Source: Deltaproteobacteria bacterium IMCC39524 (GTDB taxonomy: Bacteria > Desulfobacterota > Desulfuromonadia > Desulfuromonadales > BM103). From it: a stretch of DNA of 64,000 nt. The stretch spans positions 372,001 through 436,000 of the forward strand of contig JARUHJ010000003.1 in the NCBI GenBank assembly GCA_029667085.1, in the 5' to 3' direction. Numbering within the stretch: position 1 is the first letter of the stretch; each line of letters starts with the position of its first letter. Below the pieces are notes generated by a model. That model searched no databases, was not told where the DNA came from, and worked only from the letters and a program-made list of their open reading frames with translations. A program made the position numbers and the translations under genes. Below are positions 8,770 to 16,144 of the stretch, piece by piece.

Positions 8770-9894
8770 ATGGTTAAGCAGGGACAGCGCATACAGGATC
8801 TGGTCGGGCTTATTCATAAGCTTTATGCTCCTGAGCTGGCTGAAGATTGGGACAATGTCGGTCTGCAGGTCGGCGACCCGGGCAGGGCTCTGGACCGGGT
8901 CATGGTCGCCCTGGATCCTGGTCTTGAAGCGGTTGAAGCTGCTCGCGATGCAGGCGCTCAGGCTCTTGTCACTCATCACCCTCTGCTCTTTAAACCGGTC
9001 AAGCGTCTAACCCCTGATGATGCTGTTGGAAAAGCCCTTTGGGCCGCGGTCCGTGATGACGTCGCCATTATCAGTGCCCATACCAACCTGGACTGCGCCG
9101 TCGATGGTCTGAATAGCTGGTTGGCTCAGAAAATGGGGGTCGAACAGGCTATTCCTTTGCAAGCGGTTGCCGGCGATTACCTGAAATTGGTTGTCTTCGT
9201 CCCTGTTGGCCACGAAGACGCCATTGCCGATGCTCTCTTTTCAGCGGGTGGCGGACAGATAGGTGCTTACGATCAGTGCTCTTTCCGTAGCAGCGGTGAA
9301 GGGACGTTTCGTCCCGGGGCTGGAACACAGCCTTATATCGGTACGGTTGGGCAAAGAGAAAAAGCCGAGGAAGTTCGCCTCGAAACGATTATTCCCAAAC
9401 GTAAGCTGCTACGTGTTTTGGAAAAAATGCAAAAAGCCCATCCCTACGAAGAAGTTGCTTACGATTTGTTGCCTCTGCAAAATCAGGTCCCTGGTGCAGG
9501 TTTGGGTCGGATCGGCAGGTTGGCACAGTCGGTGAGCTTGGGCGAGTTCGCTGCCAGGGTTAAGGAATCTCTCGGTTGTGATCACCTGCGCTTGATCGGT
9601 GCAGACCAGATGCCGGTCCGCAAGGTCGCGCTCTGTGGTGGTAGCGGCGCGTTCCTGCTGCAAACTGCTCATAGACAGGGCGCTGATGTTCTGGTCACGG
9701 GTGATGTCAAATATCATGAAGCCCGTCAAGCTGAAGAGCTTGGCATAGCATTGATCGATGCCGGGCATTTTGCTACAGAACAGCTGATGATTGAACAGGT
9801 AACACAGTCGCTGCAGGCGGCGGCCAGGCAACTGAATTGGGGGGTTGCTTTTGAGGCTTACACCGGAGAAGAGGATCCTTTCCGGTTTTACTAA
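8770..9894 (+). CDS. Nif3-like dinuclear metal centre protein
   Basis: A Nif3/YqfO family protein that forms hexameric toroids with a dinuclear metal site; its substrate is not firmly known and some members have been linked to GTP cyclohydrolase or folate metabolism. The 374-residue length indicates the long form, with a central CutA/PII-like insert (about 130-235) between the two halves. Metal ligands are expected in LVTHHPLLFKP (about 63-73) and at the C-terminal DAGHFATE. The start at 8770 follows a weak GA-rich site. It is followed by the zinc-ribbon gene, a conserved pair in Desulfuromonadia. Confidence 0.92.
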   Translation: MVKQGQRIQDLVGLIHKLYAPELAEDWDNVGLQVGDPGRALDRVMVALDPGLEAVEAARDAGAQALVTHHPLLFKPVKRLTPDDAVGKALWAAVRDDVAIISAHTNLDCAVDGLNSWLAQKMGVEQAIPLQAVAGDYLKLVVFVPVGHEDAIADALFSAGGGQIGAYDQCSFRSSGEGTFRPGAGTQPYIGTVGQREKAEEVRLETIIPKRKLLRVLEKMQKAHPYEEVAYDLLPLQNQVPGAGLGRIGRLAQSVSLGEFAARVKESLGCDHLRLIGADQMPVRKVALCGGSGAFLLQTAHRQGADVLVTGDVKYHEARQAEELGIALIDAGHFATEQLMIEQVTQSLQAAARQLNWGVAFEAYTGEEDPFRFY

Positions 9895-10013
9895 CCCCGT
9901 ATTCGTGGGAAAAGGTGGTCTGTTGCATGCCGCTGGCTAACACGGATTCAGCCAAACAAGCTCGATCGATCAACGGTCGATACAAAAGAGATTTTTATAG
10001 GGAGGCGTTTATC

Positions 10014-10724
10014 GTGCAGAAGCAGTTACAGTTACTGCGAGATTTGCAGGAGTTGGACACAGAGAAGAAGGTTGTTGAGGACGAGCAAAAGGCCGCGCTA
10101 AGTGAGCAGCAGACTCTTAAGGTAGAACTTGATCGTCTGCAGGGAATGGTTGACAGTCTTGCTGGTGAAATCGGTGTCCTTGAAGCTGAAAAACGCGAAC
10201 TTGAAAAAGCCATGATCCTGGAACAAGAAAACATAGAACGTTCCGAGGGTCGACTCCCCCAGATCAAGACGCAGAAGGAATACGTCGCGGTTCTCAAGGA
10301 GGTCGACACGGCCAAGAAGCTAGCCAAGGAACTGCAGGCCAGTATCGACGCCAAGAACGAAATCCTTTCGTCCCTTTCTGCGGATAAGGACGAGAAAGAT
10401 GGCGAGTTGGCAGCGAGTACCGAGCAGGCGAATGCTCGCTGCGCTGAAATTGATGCGGCCATGGTCTCGGTGAATAACAAGTTTGCCAAGATGACCAGCC
10501 AGCGTGAGGCTCTTCTGGAAGAGTTGCCCAAGTCCCTGCGCAAGCGCTACAAACTCCTGATGAGTCGTCGTGCCGGCGTGGCCGTGGTAGAAGCTCGTGA
10601 CGGAGCCTGCACCGGGTGCCACATGCACCTGCCGCCGCAGATGTACAACAGTCTTTTCGTTGTCCAGGAAATTCAGCCCTGCCCGCATTGCAGCCGTTTG
10701 TTGTTTGTCACTGCCCCGGATTGA
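10014..10724 (+). CDS. Coiled-coil protein with C-terminal C4 zinc ribbon
   Basis: About 236 residues. Residues 1-170 are a long antiparallel coiled coil rich in E, K, L and A. The C-terminus has a C4 zinc ribbon, CTGCHMHLP and CPHCSRLLF. Members resemble the flagellar-associated FlgZ/CdsZ-type zinc-ribbon family, for which a role in ribosome or RNA binding has been proposed, but the function here is unproven. I chose GTG at 10014 because GGGAGG lies just upstream; the open frame extends to 9915 without a good ribosome site. It lies between the Nif3-like gene and RNase P RNA. Confidence 0.85.
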   Translation: MQKQLQLLRDLQELDTEKKVVEDEQKAALSEQQTLKVELDRLQGMVDSLAGEIGVLEAEKRELEKAMILEQENIERSEGRLPQIKTQKEYVAVLKEVDTAKKLAKELQASIDAKNEILSSLSADKDEKDGELAASTEQANARCAEIDAAMVSVNNKFAKMTSQREALLEELPKSLRKRYKLLMSRRAGVAVVEARDGACTGCHMHLPPQMYNSLFVVQEIQPCPHCSRLLFVTAPD

Positions 10725-10742
10725 TGCGCTGATTTTTTTAAA

Positions 10743-11135
10743 GTGGTTGGAGACAACCAGACGATCGCCGGCCCATGTCTGTGGGCGGGAGGAAAGTCCG
10801 GGCTCCACAGGGCAGGATGGTCCTTAACGGGGACCGGGGGCGACCTTAGGGATAGTGCCACAGAGAGAAGACCGCCCGTCATCGTTTTTGCGATGGCAGG
10901 TAAGGGTGAAAGGGTGAGGTAAGAGCTCACCAGTGTCGGCGGTGACGTCGGCAGCTAGGTAAACCCCATCCGGAGCAAGGCCAAATAGGGGAGTGCTTGA
11001 GGACGGCCCGTCCGAAGCTCCCGGGTCAGGCTGCTTGAGGCCGTCGGCAACGGCGGTCCTAGAGGAATGATCGTCACTCTGCAGGGGGTAACCGCTACAG
11101 AGGACAAAACCCGGCTTACGGTTCTCTCCGACCAC
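10743..11135 (+). ncRNA. rnpB: RNase P RNA, bacterial type A
   Basis: The catalytic RNA that matures tRNA 5' ends. Terminal helix P1 forms between GTGGTTGGAGA at the 5' end and TCTCCGACCAC at the 3' end. Conserved core segments include GAGGAAAGTCCGGGCTCC near the start, the AGGGTGAAAGGGTGAGGTAAGAG region, the TAGGTAAACCCC segment, and the AGAGGAATGATCGTC and ACAAAACCCGGCTTAC segments near the end. The length of about 390 bases is normal. No mature protein overlaps it. Confidence 0.96.
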
Positions 11136-11159
11136 CTTTTTATGATTCTGAATGATAAT

Positions 11160-11196
11160 GGCACCTGCGCTGATCGTCTGGTGCCGTTTCTTTTTT
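11160..11196 (+). terminator. Intrinsic terminator downstream of rnpB
   Basis: GGCACC (11160-11165) and GGTGCC (11180-11185) form a stem with a 14-base loop, followed by GTTTCTTTTTT. It lies 24 bases after rnpB and ends only four bases before the next start codon. Confidence 0.75.
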
Positions 11197-11200
11197 GCCT

Positions 11201-11764
11201 ATGCGCGATACTCCTGACAAGCTCAACCTGGACTGGCCTGCTCTGCTAAAGAGAATAACGCTTGAGCTCAACGCTTTGGGTGCCGACGAGAAAGCGTGGC
11301 TCAGAGAGAGGCTATCTGCCATTGCAGCGACCCAGGTCGAACTGGATGAGCTCTTTCACAAAGCTGATGGGCTTGATGCCTGTGCCGGCTGCGACGGAGC
11401 CTGCTGCGGTTGTGGTCGACACCATGTGACATTGACCAACCTGCTGGCTTATCTGCTCGCAGACGAAACCCCTCCTTCCCCTGATTTCAGCCGAACCTGT
11501 CCCTATCTCGGTGAGAGAGGCTGTCTGCTGACTGTCGATCGCCGTCCCTACAATTGCATCACCTTCTTCTGTGAAACCCTTGAAAATCAGCTGGGTGACG
11601 ATGATTGCGAGAGACTGAGGAGTCTGGACCGACGTTTACGCAACGAGTACCTGCGGATCGCCGCGCGCTATCCGGCTGCCAGCCTGCGTGGCCTCTGGAT
11701 TGCCCTGCAGCGCTTTGGCGATGGCGCATTGTTACAATCAACCGGAAAAGACATGATAGAATAG
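11201..11764 (+). CDS. YkgJ family cysteine cluster protein
   Basis: A 187-residue member of the YkgJ (UPF0153) family, whose cysteines are thought to bind zinc or an Fe-S cluster. Motifs seen are CAGCDGACCGCGRHH (about 62-76) and CPYLGERGCLLTVDRRPYNC (about 102-121), followed by TFFCE. The function of the family is unknown. The ATG at 11201 lies directly after a terminator and lacks a clear Shine-Dalgarno; a leaderless mRNA or a promoter inside the terminator region is possible. A LOG-type gene follows after 41 bases. Confidence 0.85.
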   Translation: MRDTPDKLNLDWPALLKRITLELNALGADEKAWLRERLSAIAATQVELDELFHKADGLDACAGCDGACCGCGRHHVTLTNLLAYLLADETPPSPDFSRTCPYLGERGCLLTVDRRPYNCITFFCETLENQLGDDDCERLRSLDRRLRNEYLRIAARYPAASLRGLWIALQRFGDGALLQSTGKDMIE

Positions 11765-11805
11765 TTGTTCACTCTTCAGCGTCAAATTCTATGAAGGATT
11801 CTGCT

Positions 11806-12834
11806 ATGGATATCAGTTTTAAGAAAACCAACGGCCCCCTTGACGATCTGCTCAATGAAATTCTCTCTATGGCCGAAGTCAACCATCCGGAGATTATCCG
11901 GGAGATGCTGATCAGCGCCTTGAAGACCGGCCAGGAGAATGACTATCTCGCTGATTTGAAGATGTTACGGACCACCATGAAGGAGATGCGCTACACCAGC
12001 AAGATGTTCGGCCCGTACCGGGATCGCAAGAAAGTGACTATCTTCGGCTCGGCTAGAACCGCTCCTGATGAAGCAATCTACCAGAAATGTGTGACCTTCT
12101 CGCGGCAGTTGGTGCGGCTCGGTTACATGGTGATTACGGGTGGTGGCCCCGGCATCATGCAGGCGGGGAATGAGGGCGCTGGTGCGGAGAATTCTTTTGC
12201 CGTGAATATCAGGCTGCCTTTTGAGCAGGGAACCAACCCGGTCATGGAGAACAGCGGTCACTCGATCACCTACCAGTATTTTTTCAACCGTAAGGTGGCC
12301 TTTTTGAAGGAAGCGGATGCGGTGGTGCTGTTCCCTGGTGGTTTCGGGACCATGGATGAGGCGATGGAAACCCTGACCCTGATTCAGACCGGCAAGAATC
12401 CGCCGATACCCTTGGTTCTGGTTGACGATGATGATGGCAGTTACTGGGAGCCCTGGTTTGATTTTATCAAGGAGGTCATGCTCAAGCGGGGTCTGATCTC
12501 CGGTGAGGATTTCAGTCTCTTTACCATCACCCGGGACCCTTTTGAGGCCGCACAGGTCATTCACGACTTCTACAGGATCTATCACTCGAGTCGTTGGGTC
12601 GGTTCAACCTTTGTCATTCGTCTCAACAAGACCTTGAGCGCGGAGAACCTGACAACCCTGGAAGGGGAGTTCAGTGAAATTCTGGAGGCCGGCAGTCATC
12701 TGGAATTGACCAGTGCCTTACCGGAAGAGAAGGATCAACCCGATCTTGTCGATCTGCCGCGTCTGGTTTTCAAATTCAATCGGCGTAACTACGGTTTACT
12801 CAAGGCGTTTCTGCGAAGACTGAATGCCTTCTGA
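11806..12834 (+). CDS. LOG family (TIGR00730-like) protein
   Basis: A 342-residue Rossmann-fold protein of the LOG/lysine-decarboxylase-like family. The nucleotide-binding motifs GGGPGIMQAGNEGA and PGGFGTMDEAMETL are clear. Characterised family members are cytokinin riboside-5'-monophosphate phosphoribohydrolases, or PpnN-type nucleosidases that cleave nucleoside monophosphates. The length and the extra N- and C-terminal parts are closer to PpnN-like proteins than to short LOG proteins, but the substrate cannot be read from sequence. ATG 11806 follows GAAGGA; ATG 11791, in the same frame, lacks one. Confidence 0.85.
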   Translation: MDISFKKTNGPLDDLLNEILSMAEVNHPEIIREMLISALKTGQENDYLADLKMLRTTMKEMRYTSKMFGPYRDRKKVTIFGSARTAPDEAIYQKCVTFSRQLVRLGYMVITGGGPGIMQAGNEGAGAENSFAVNIRLPFEQGTNPVMENSGHSITYQYFFNRKVAFLKEADAVVLFPGGFGTMDEAMETLTLIQTGKNPPIPLVLVDDDDGSYWEPWFDFIKEVMLKRGLISGEDFSLFTITRDPFEAAQVIHDFYRIYHSSRWVGSTFVIRLNKTLSAENLTTLEGEFSEILEAGSHLELTSALPEEKDQPDLVDLPRLVFKFNRRNYGLLKAFLRRLNAF

Positions 12835-12845
12835 TCGAGTAGCTT

Positions 12846-13004
12846 TCAAGAAAGGTTTTTTCTGCCTTTCTTCTTGATCGGTGGCCTTAACTCTGCAGTC
12901 AGGTCGATGAAGGTTGCTCTACGCGCCGAGGATGTTCTTTCCTTGCTCAGGATGAACCAGAAAATGACTCCCAGCAGCGTCAGTAATATAAGGACTTCAA
13001 ACAT
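12846..13004 (-). CDS. Small single-pass membrane protein (52 aa)
   Basis: Read on the minus strand from ATG at 13004, 52 codons end in TGA. Residues 3-20 (EVLILLTLLGVIFWFILS) form one hydrophobic helix, followed by KERTSSARRA and a lysine-rich tail (IKKKGRKNL), as expected for a small inner-membrane protein with a cytoplasmic tail. The upstream GTGAGAG is a modest ribosome site. I recognise no family. It lies downstream of the 60-residue zinc-ribbon gene on the same strand. Confidence 0.5.
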   Translation of the reverse strand: MFEVLILLTLLGVIFWFILSKERTSSARRATFIDLTAELRPPIKKKGRKNLS

Positions 13005-13084
13005 GGGCTCTCACCACAGACGGGTCTTTCAGCAGAAGTGGCTCTGACTGATAGTGCTCAGCCTGTCTCCGGGTGTTATTGGCT

Positions 13085-13267
13085 TCAGTAGCCAGCCATC
13101 ACCAGCTTGCTGCTTTCGTGAGTCATGTCATTGCCATCGACTGGCACACAGGTGGCACACACTTGTAGCGATTTTTGTTCCTCGTAGCCGTAGCGCGCTC
13201 TCACGAGGGTGCGCCGCGAGCACTTGTCGCATTTGCCAGGCCATAAAGGTTTTAACAATTTCAGCAT
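13085..13267 (-). CDS. Small zinc-ribbon-like protein (60 aa)
   Basis: A 60-residue protein with two cysteine pairs, CDKC and CATC, about 20 residues apart, which suggests a zinc ribbon or rubredoxin-like knuckle. AAGGAG lies about 7 bases before the ATG, so translation is well supported. It begins MLKLLKPLWPGK and is basic in its first half. I do not recognise a family. It may form a small transcript with the membrane protein downstream (12846-13004). Confidence 0.7.
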   Translation of the reverse strand: MLKLLKPLWPGKCDKCSRRTLVRARYGYEEQKSLQVCATCVPVDGNDMTHESSKLVMAGY

Positions 13268-13398
13268 CTTAGCTCTCCTTGAGTCGCAAAGTCCCCGCTT
13301 GCTATAAGGATGAGTATTTCAATGACCGTGCCAAGTGTGATGCGGCCCTGTTTTGGCAAAGCTCCTTTCTGTTCGATAGTTATAAAGTGTATGTAACA

Positions 13399-13433
13399 AA
13401 AAAGAGGGCGCCTTCTTGGCGTCCTCTTTTTTT
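13399..13433. terminator. Bidirectional terminator
   Basis: AAGAGG-g-CGCC and GGCG-t-CCTCTT form a stem around TTCTT, flanked by an A-run and a T-run. It lies just after the end of lpdA (minus strand) and can stop that transcript. Confidence 0.85.
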
Positions 13434-13466
13434 ATGCTCCCTGGTTGAATGAATTTTCTGTTGGGG

Positions 13467-14876
13467 TCAGGCGTGTACCGCCTTGCCAAAGGCACCGAGG
13501 GCCGCTTCCTTGAAGGCTTCGCTGAGCGTCGGGTGGGCGTGCATGGTCAGTGCGATGTCCTCAATGCTACCATCGAAGGACATGATGGTGACAGCTTCAC
13601 TGATCAGTTCGGAAGCGAAAGGCCCGATGATATGGACACCGAGGAGTTTGCCGCTCTCCGGGTTGGCCAGAACTTTTACGAAGCCGTCGACGTTATCCAT
13701 TGCCCGGGCCCGGCCACTGGCCATAAAGGGAAAGCGGCCGACTTTGTAGGGGGTTCCCTGCTCTTTGAGTTGTTCTTCTGTTGCGCCGATAGATGCTGCT
13801 TCAGGATGCGTGTAAACAACCCCCGGGATCAGGTTGTAGTCGACAACAGGATGTTCTCCGGCCAACTTCTCGACCAGGACAACGCCTTCATCCATCGCCT
13901 TGTGGGCGAGCATGGGACCGTGAATCAGGTCACCGAGGGCATAGATGTTCGGTATATTGGTCTGATAGTTTTCGTTAACCGCGATACGTCTGGTTTCGTC
14001 CAGTTTGACCCCTGCTTCATCGAGGCCAAGCCCCTCGGTGCAAGGCTTCCGGCCTGCGGCCACCAGCACCTTGTCGCAGGTCAGTGACTGATTCACTTTT
14101 CCTTCAAGTGTCAGGGTGACGCCCTGGTCGGTCGATTCCATCCCCGAGACCCGGGTCCCGGAATGGATCGTCATCCCTTGCTTTTGCAAACTCTTCAATA
14201 GCGCCGCAGTGATCTCCTGGTCGGATGTCGGCAGCATCTGCTCAAGCATCTCAACCACGGTAACTTTGGCCCCTAGGCGGAGCCAGACCGAGCCAAGCTC
14301 AAGGCCGATGTAGCCGCCGCCGATAACCACCAGGTGTTCAGGGACGGCAGTGTATTCGAGGGCGTCGCGCGCCTGGCCGACGCGTTCGCCATCCTGGGGT
14401 AAGCCGGGGATGTCGTTGGCGACACTGCCAGTCGCGAGAAGTACGCGCTTGCCCTGCAGTGTCTGCTCGCCTTCTGCTGTTGTGGCGATGACCTGGAGAG
14501 GCCCTTCAGAGCCCGGTTTGGTGAGACGGCCGCTGCCTGTAACCAGAGTGATCTGGTTCTTCTTGAAGAGGCTGGCGATACCGCGTGTCAGCCGCGTGAT
14601 GATGTCTTCCTTACGTTTCATCATCTTGTCAAGATCGAGGCCAGGCGGGTCAACGATGATGCCGTGACCGGCAAACTTGTCGCGGGCCTGGACAAAGAGT
14701 TCACTTGAATCAAGCAAGGCCTTGCTCGGGATGCAGCCTTCGTTGAGGCAGGTGCCGCCAAGGGCGTTGCGTTTTTCGATCACAGCAACACTGGAACCGA
14801 GTTGAGCGGCACGAATCGCGGCCACGTAGCCGCCAGGGCCGCCGCCGATGATAATCAGGTCATAGGTTTCACTCAT
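13467..14876 (-). CDS. lpdA: Dihydrolipoyl dehydrogenase (E3)
   Basis: E3 reoxidises the dihydrolipoyl group of E2 and passes electrons to NAD. The 469 residues show the N-terminal FAD site ([20 protein letters not shown]), the redox disulfide [13 protein letters not shown] (about 40-52), the NAD site ([16 protein letters not shown], about 180-195) and the C-terminal catalytic His-Glu in [11 protein letters not shown]. It is the last gene of the sucA-sucB-lpdA operon, 34 bases after sucB, so it probably serves the 2-oxoglutarate dehydrogenase complex; sharing with other lipoyl complexes is possible. Confidence 0.97.
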   Translation of the reverse strand: MSETYDLIIIGGGPGGYVAAIRAAQLGSSVAVIEKRNALGGTCLNEGCIPSKALLDSSELFVQARDKFAGHGIIVDPPGLDLDKMMKRKEDIITRLTRGIASLFKKNQITLVTGSGRLTKPGSEGPLQVIATTAEGEQTLQGKRVLLATGSVANDIPGLPQDGERVGQARDALEYTAVPEHLVVIGGGYIGLELGSVWLRLGAKVTVVEMLEQMLPTSDQEITAALLKSLQKQGMTIHSGTRVSGMESTDQGVTLTLEGKVNQSLTCDKVLVAAGRKPCTEGLGLDEAGVKLDETRRIAVNENYQTNIPNIYALGDLIHGPMLAHKAMDEGVVLVEKLAGEHPVVDYNLIPGVVYTHPEAASIGATEEQLKEQGTPYKVGRFPFMASGRARAMDNVDGFVKVLANPESGKLLGVHIIGPFASELISEAVTIMSFDGSIEDIALTMHAHPTLSEAFKEAALGAFGKAVHA

Positions 14877-14910
14877 TTAAAACTCCGGAAAATAGTGGCG
14901 AAAGAACTCA

Positions 14911-16128
14911 TCAGAGTTCTAGAAACAACTCAGAAGGATCCTCAATATACTCCTTGATCAACTTGAGAAAGCTGACAGCTTCACGACCATCGATAAGACG
15001 ATGATCGTAGCTCAGAGCCAGATTCATGATCGGTTTGATGACAATTTCACCGTTTACGACGACTGGTCGATCCTGTATCGAGTGCATGCCGAGTACGCCG
15101 CACTGGGGCGGGTTGATGATCGGTGTGCTCAGCAGCGACCCATAGACGCCACCGTTGGTGATGGTAAAGGTCCCACCTTCAAGGTCGGCCAGAGTCAGTT
15201 TGCGGGCGTTGGCCTTGGTGGCGAGATCGGCAATCTGTTGCTCGATTTCGGCAAAGGTCAGCTGGTCTGCGTCACGCAGAACCGGCACGACCAGACCGCG
15301 GTCGGTGCCGACTGCGATGCCGATATCGTAATAGTGGTGATAGACAATATCGCTGCCGTCGATGCTCGCATTGACCGCTGGAAATTCCTTGAGGGCTTCG
15401 ATGCAGGCTTTGACGAAAAAGGACATCATGCCCAGCTTGATGCCATGTTTTTTTGTGAATTGCTCCTGATGTCGTTTGCGAATCTTTTTGACCCACGACA
15501 TATCCGCTTCATTAAATGTCGTCAGCATGGCGGTTTCTTGGCGGGCCTGAAGCAGGCGTGCCGCAATGCGTTGTCGAATCGGGGTCATGGCCTGACGGGT
15601 AATCGGCCGGTCGTCGCCATCTGTTTTTGCCGTTACCCTGGAGTTCTCCGGCTCTTTGGGTTCAGCTTGCGAAGCAGAGGGTTTGTTGTGGGCGAGGACA
15701 TCATCCAAAATGACCCTGCCATCGCGACCACTGCCGGCGACCTTTTGCAGGTCAATGCCACGTTCTTCGGCTTGTTGGCGGGCCGCGGGGTTCGCAGGGG
15801 TTTGCGACTCCTGCTCCTGTGCGGCCGTGTCCGTTGCAGTAGGTGCAACCGGCTCAGTTTTTTCTTCAGCCGCAGGGAGAGGTGCGGCCACCTCAACGTC
15901 TCCTTCTGCGAGGGTCGCAATGACCGTGCCGATCGGCACGGTCTGGCCTTGTGGAATAACAATGCTCAGGATGCCGGAAGCTTCCGCGGTCAGTTCAACG
16001 TTGACCTTGTCAGTTTCCAGTTCGCAGATGATGTCATCTTTGGCAACGGCGTCGCCGTCCTCCTTAAACCAGTTGGCGACCAGTGCTTCGAGAATCGATT
16101 CGCCAATTTCAGGGATTTTGATCTCCAT
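14911..16128 (-). CDS. sucB: 2-oxoglutarate dehydrogenase E2, succinyltransferase
   Basis: E2 of the 2-oxoglutarate dehydrogenase complex transfers the succinyl group from lipoate to CoA. The order is: lipoyl domain (1-75) with the modified lysine K41 in [11 protein letters not shown], an Ala/Pro/Glu-rich linker, the E1/E3-binding domain (about 113-148, [15 protein letters not shown]), a second linker and the acyltransferase domain. The active-site motif [13 protein letters not shown] lies near residue 376. The length of 405 matches SucB rather than a longer pyruvate E2. It lies 16 bases after sucA. Confidence 0.96.
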   Translation of the reverse strand: MEIKIPEIGESILEALVANWFKEDGDAVAKDDIICELETDKVNVELTAEASGILSIVIPQGQTVPIGTVIATLAEGDVEVAAPLPAAEEKTEPVAPTATDTAAQEQESQTPANPAARQQAEERGIDLQKVAGSGRDGRVILDDVLAHNKPSASQAEPKEPENSRVTAKTDGDDRPITRQAMTPIRQRIAARLLQARQETAMLTTFNEADMSWVKKIRKRHQEQFTKKHGIKLGMMSFFVKACIEALKEFPAVNASIDGSDIVYHHYYDIGIAVGTDRGLVVPVLRDADQLTFAEIEQQIADLATKANARKLTLADLEGGTFTITNGGVYGSLLSTPIINPPQCGVLGMHSIQDRPVVVNGEIVIKPIMNLALSYDHRLIDGREAVSFLKLIKEYIEDPSELFLEL

Positions 16129-16144
16129 TTATCTTTCCTTATGG

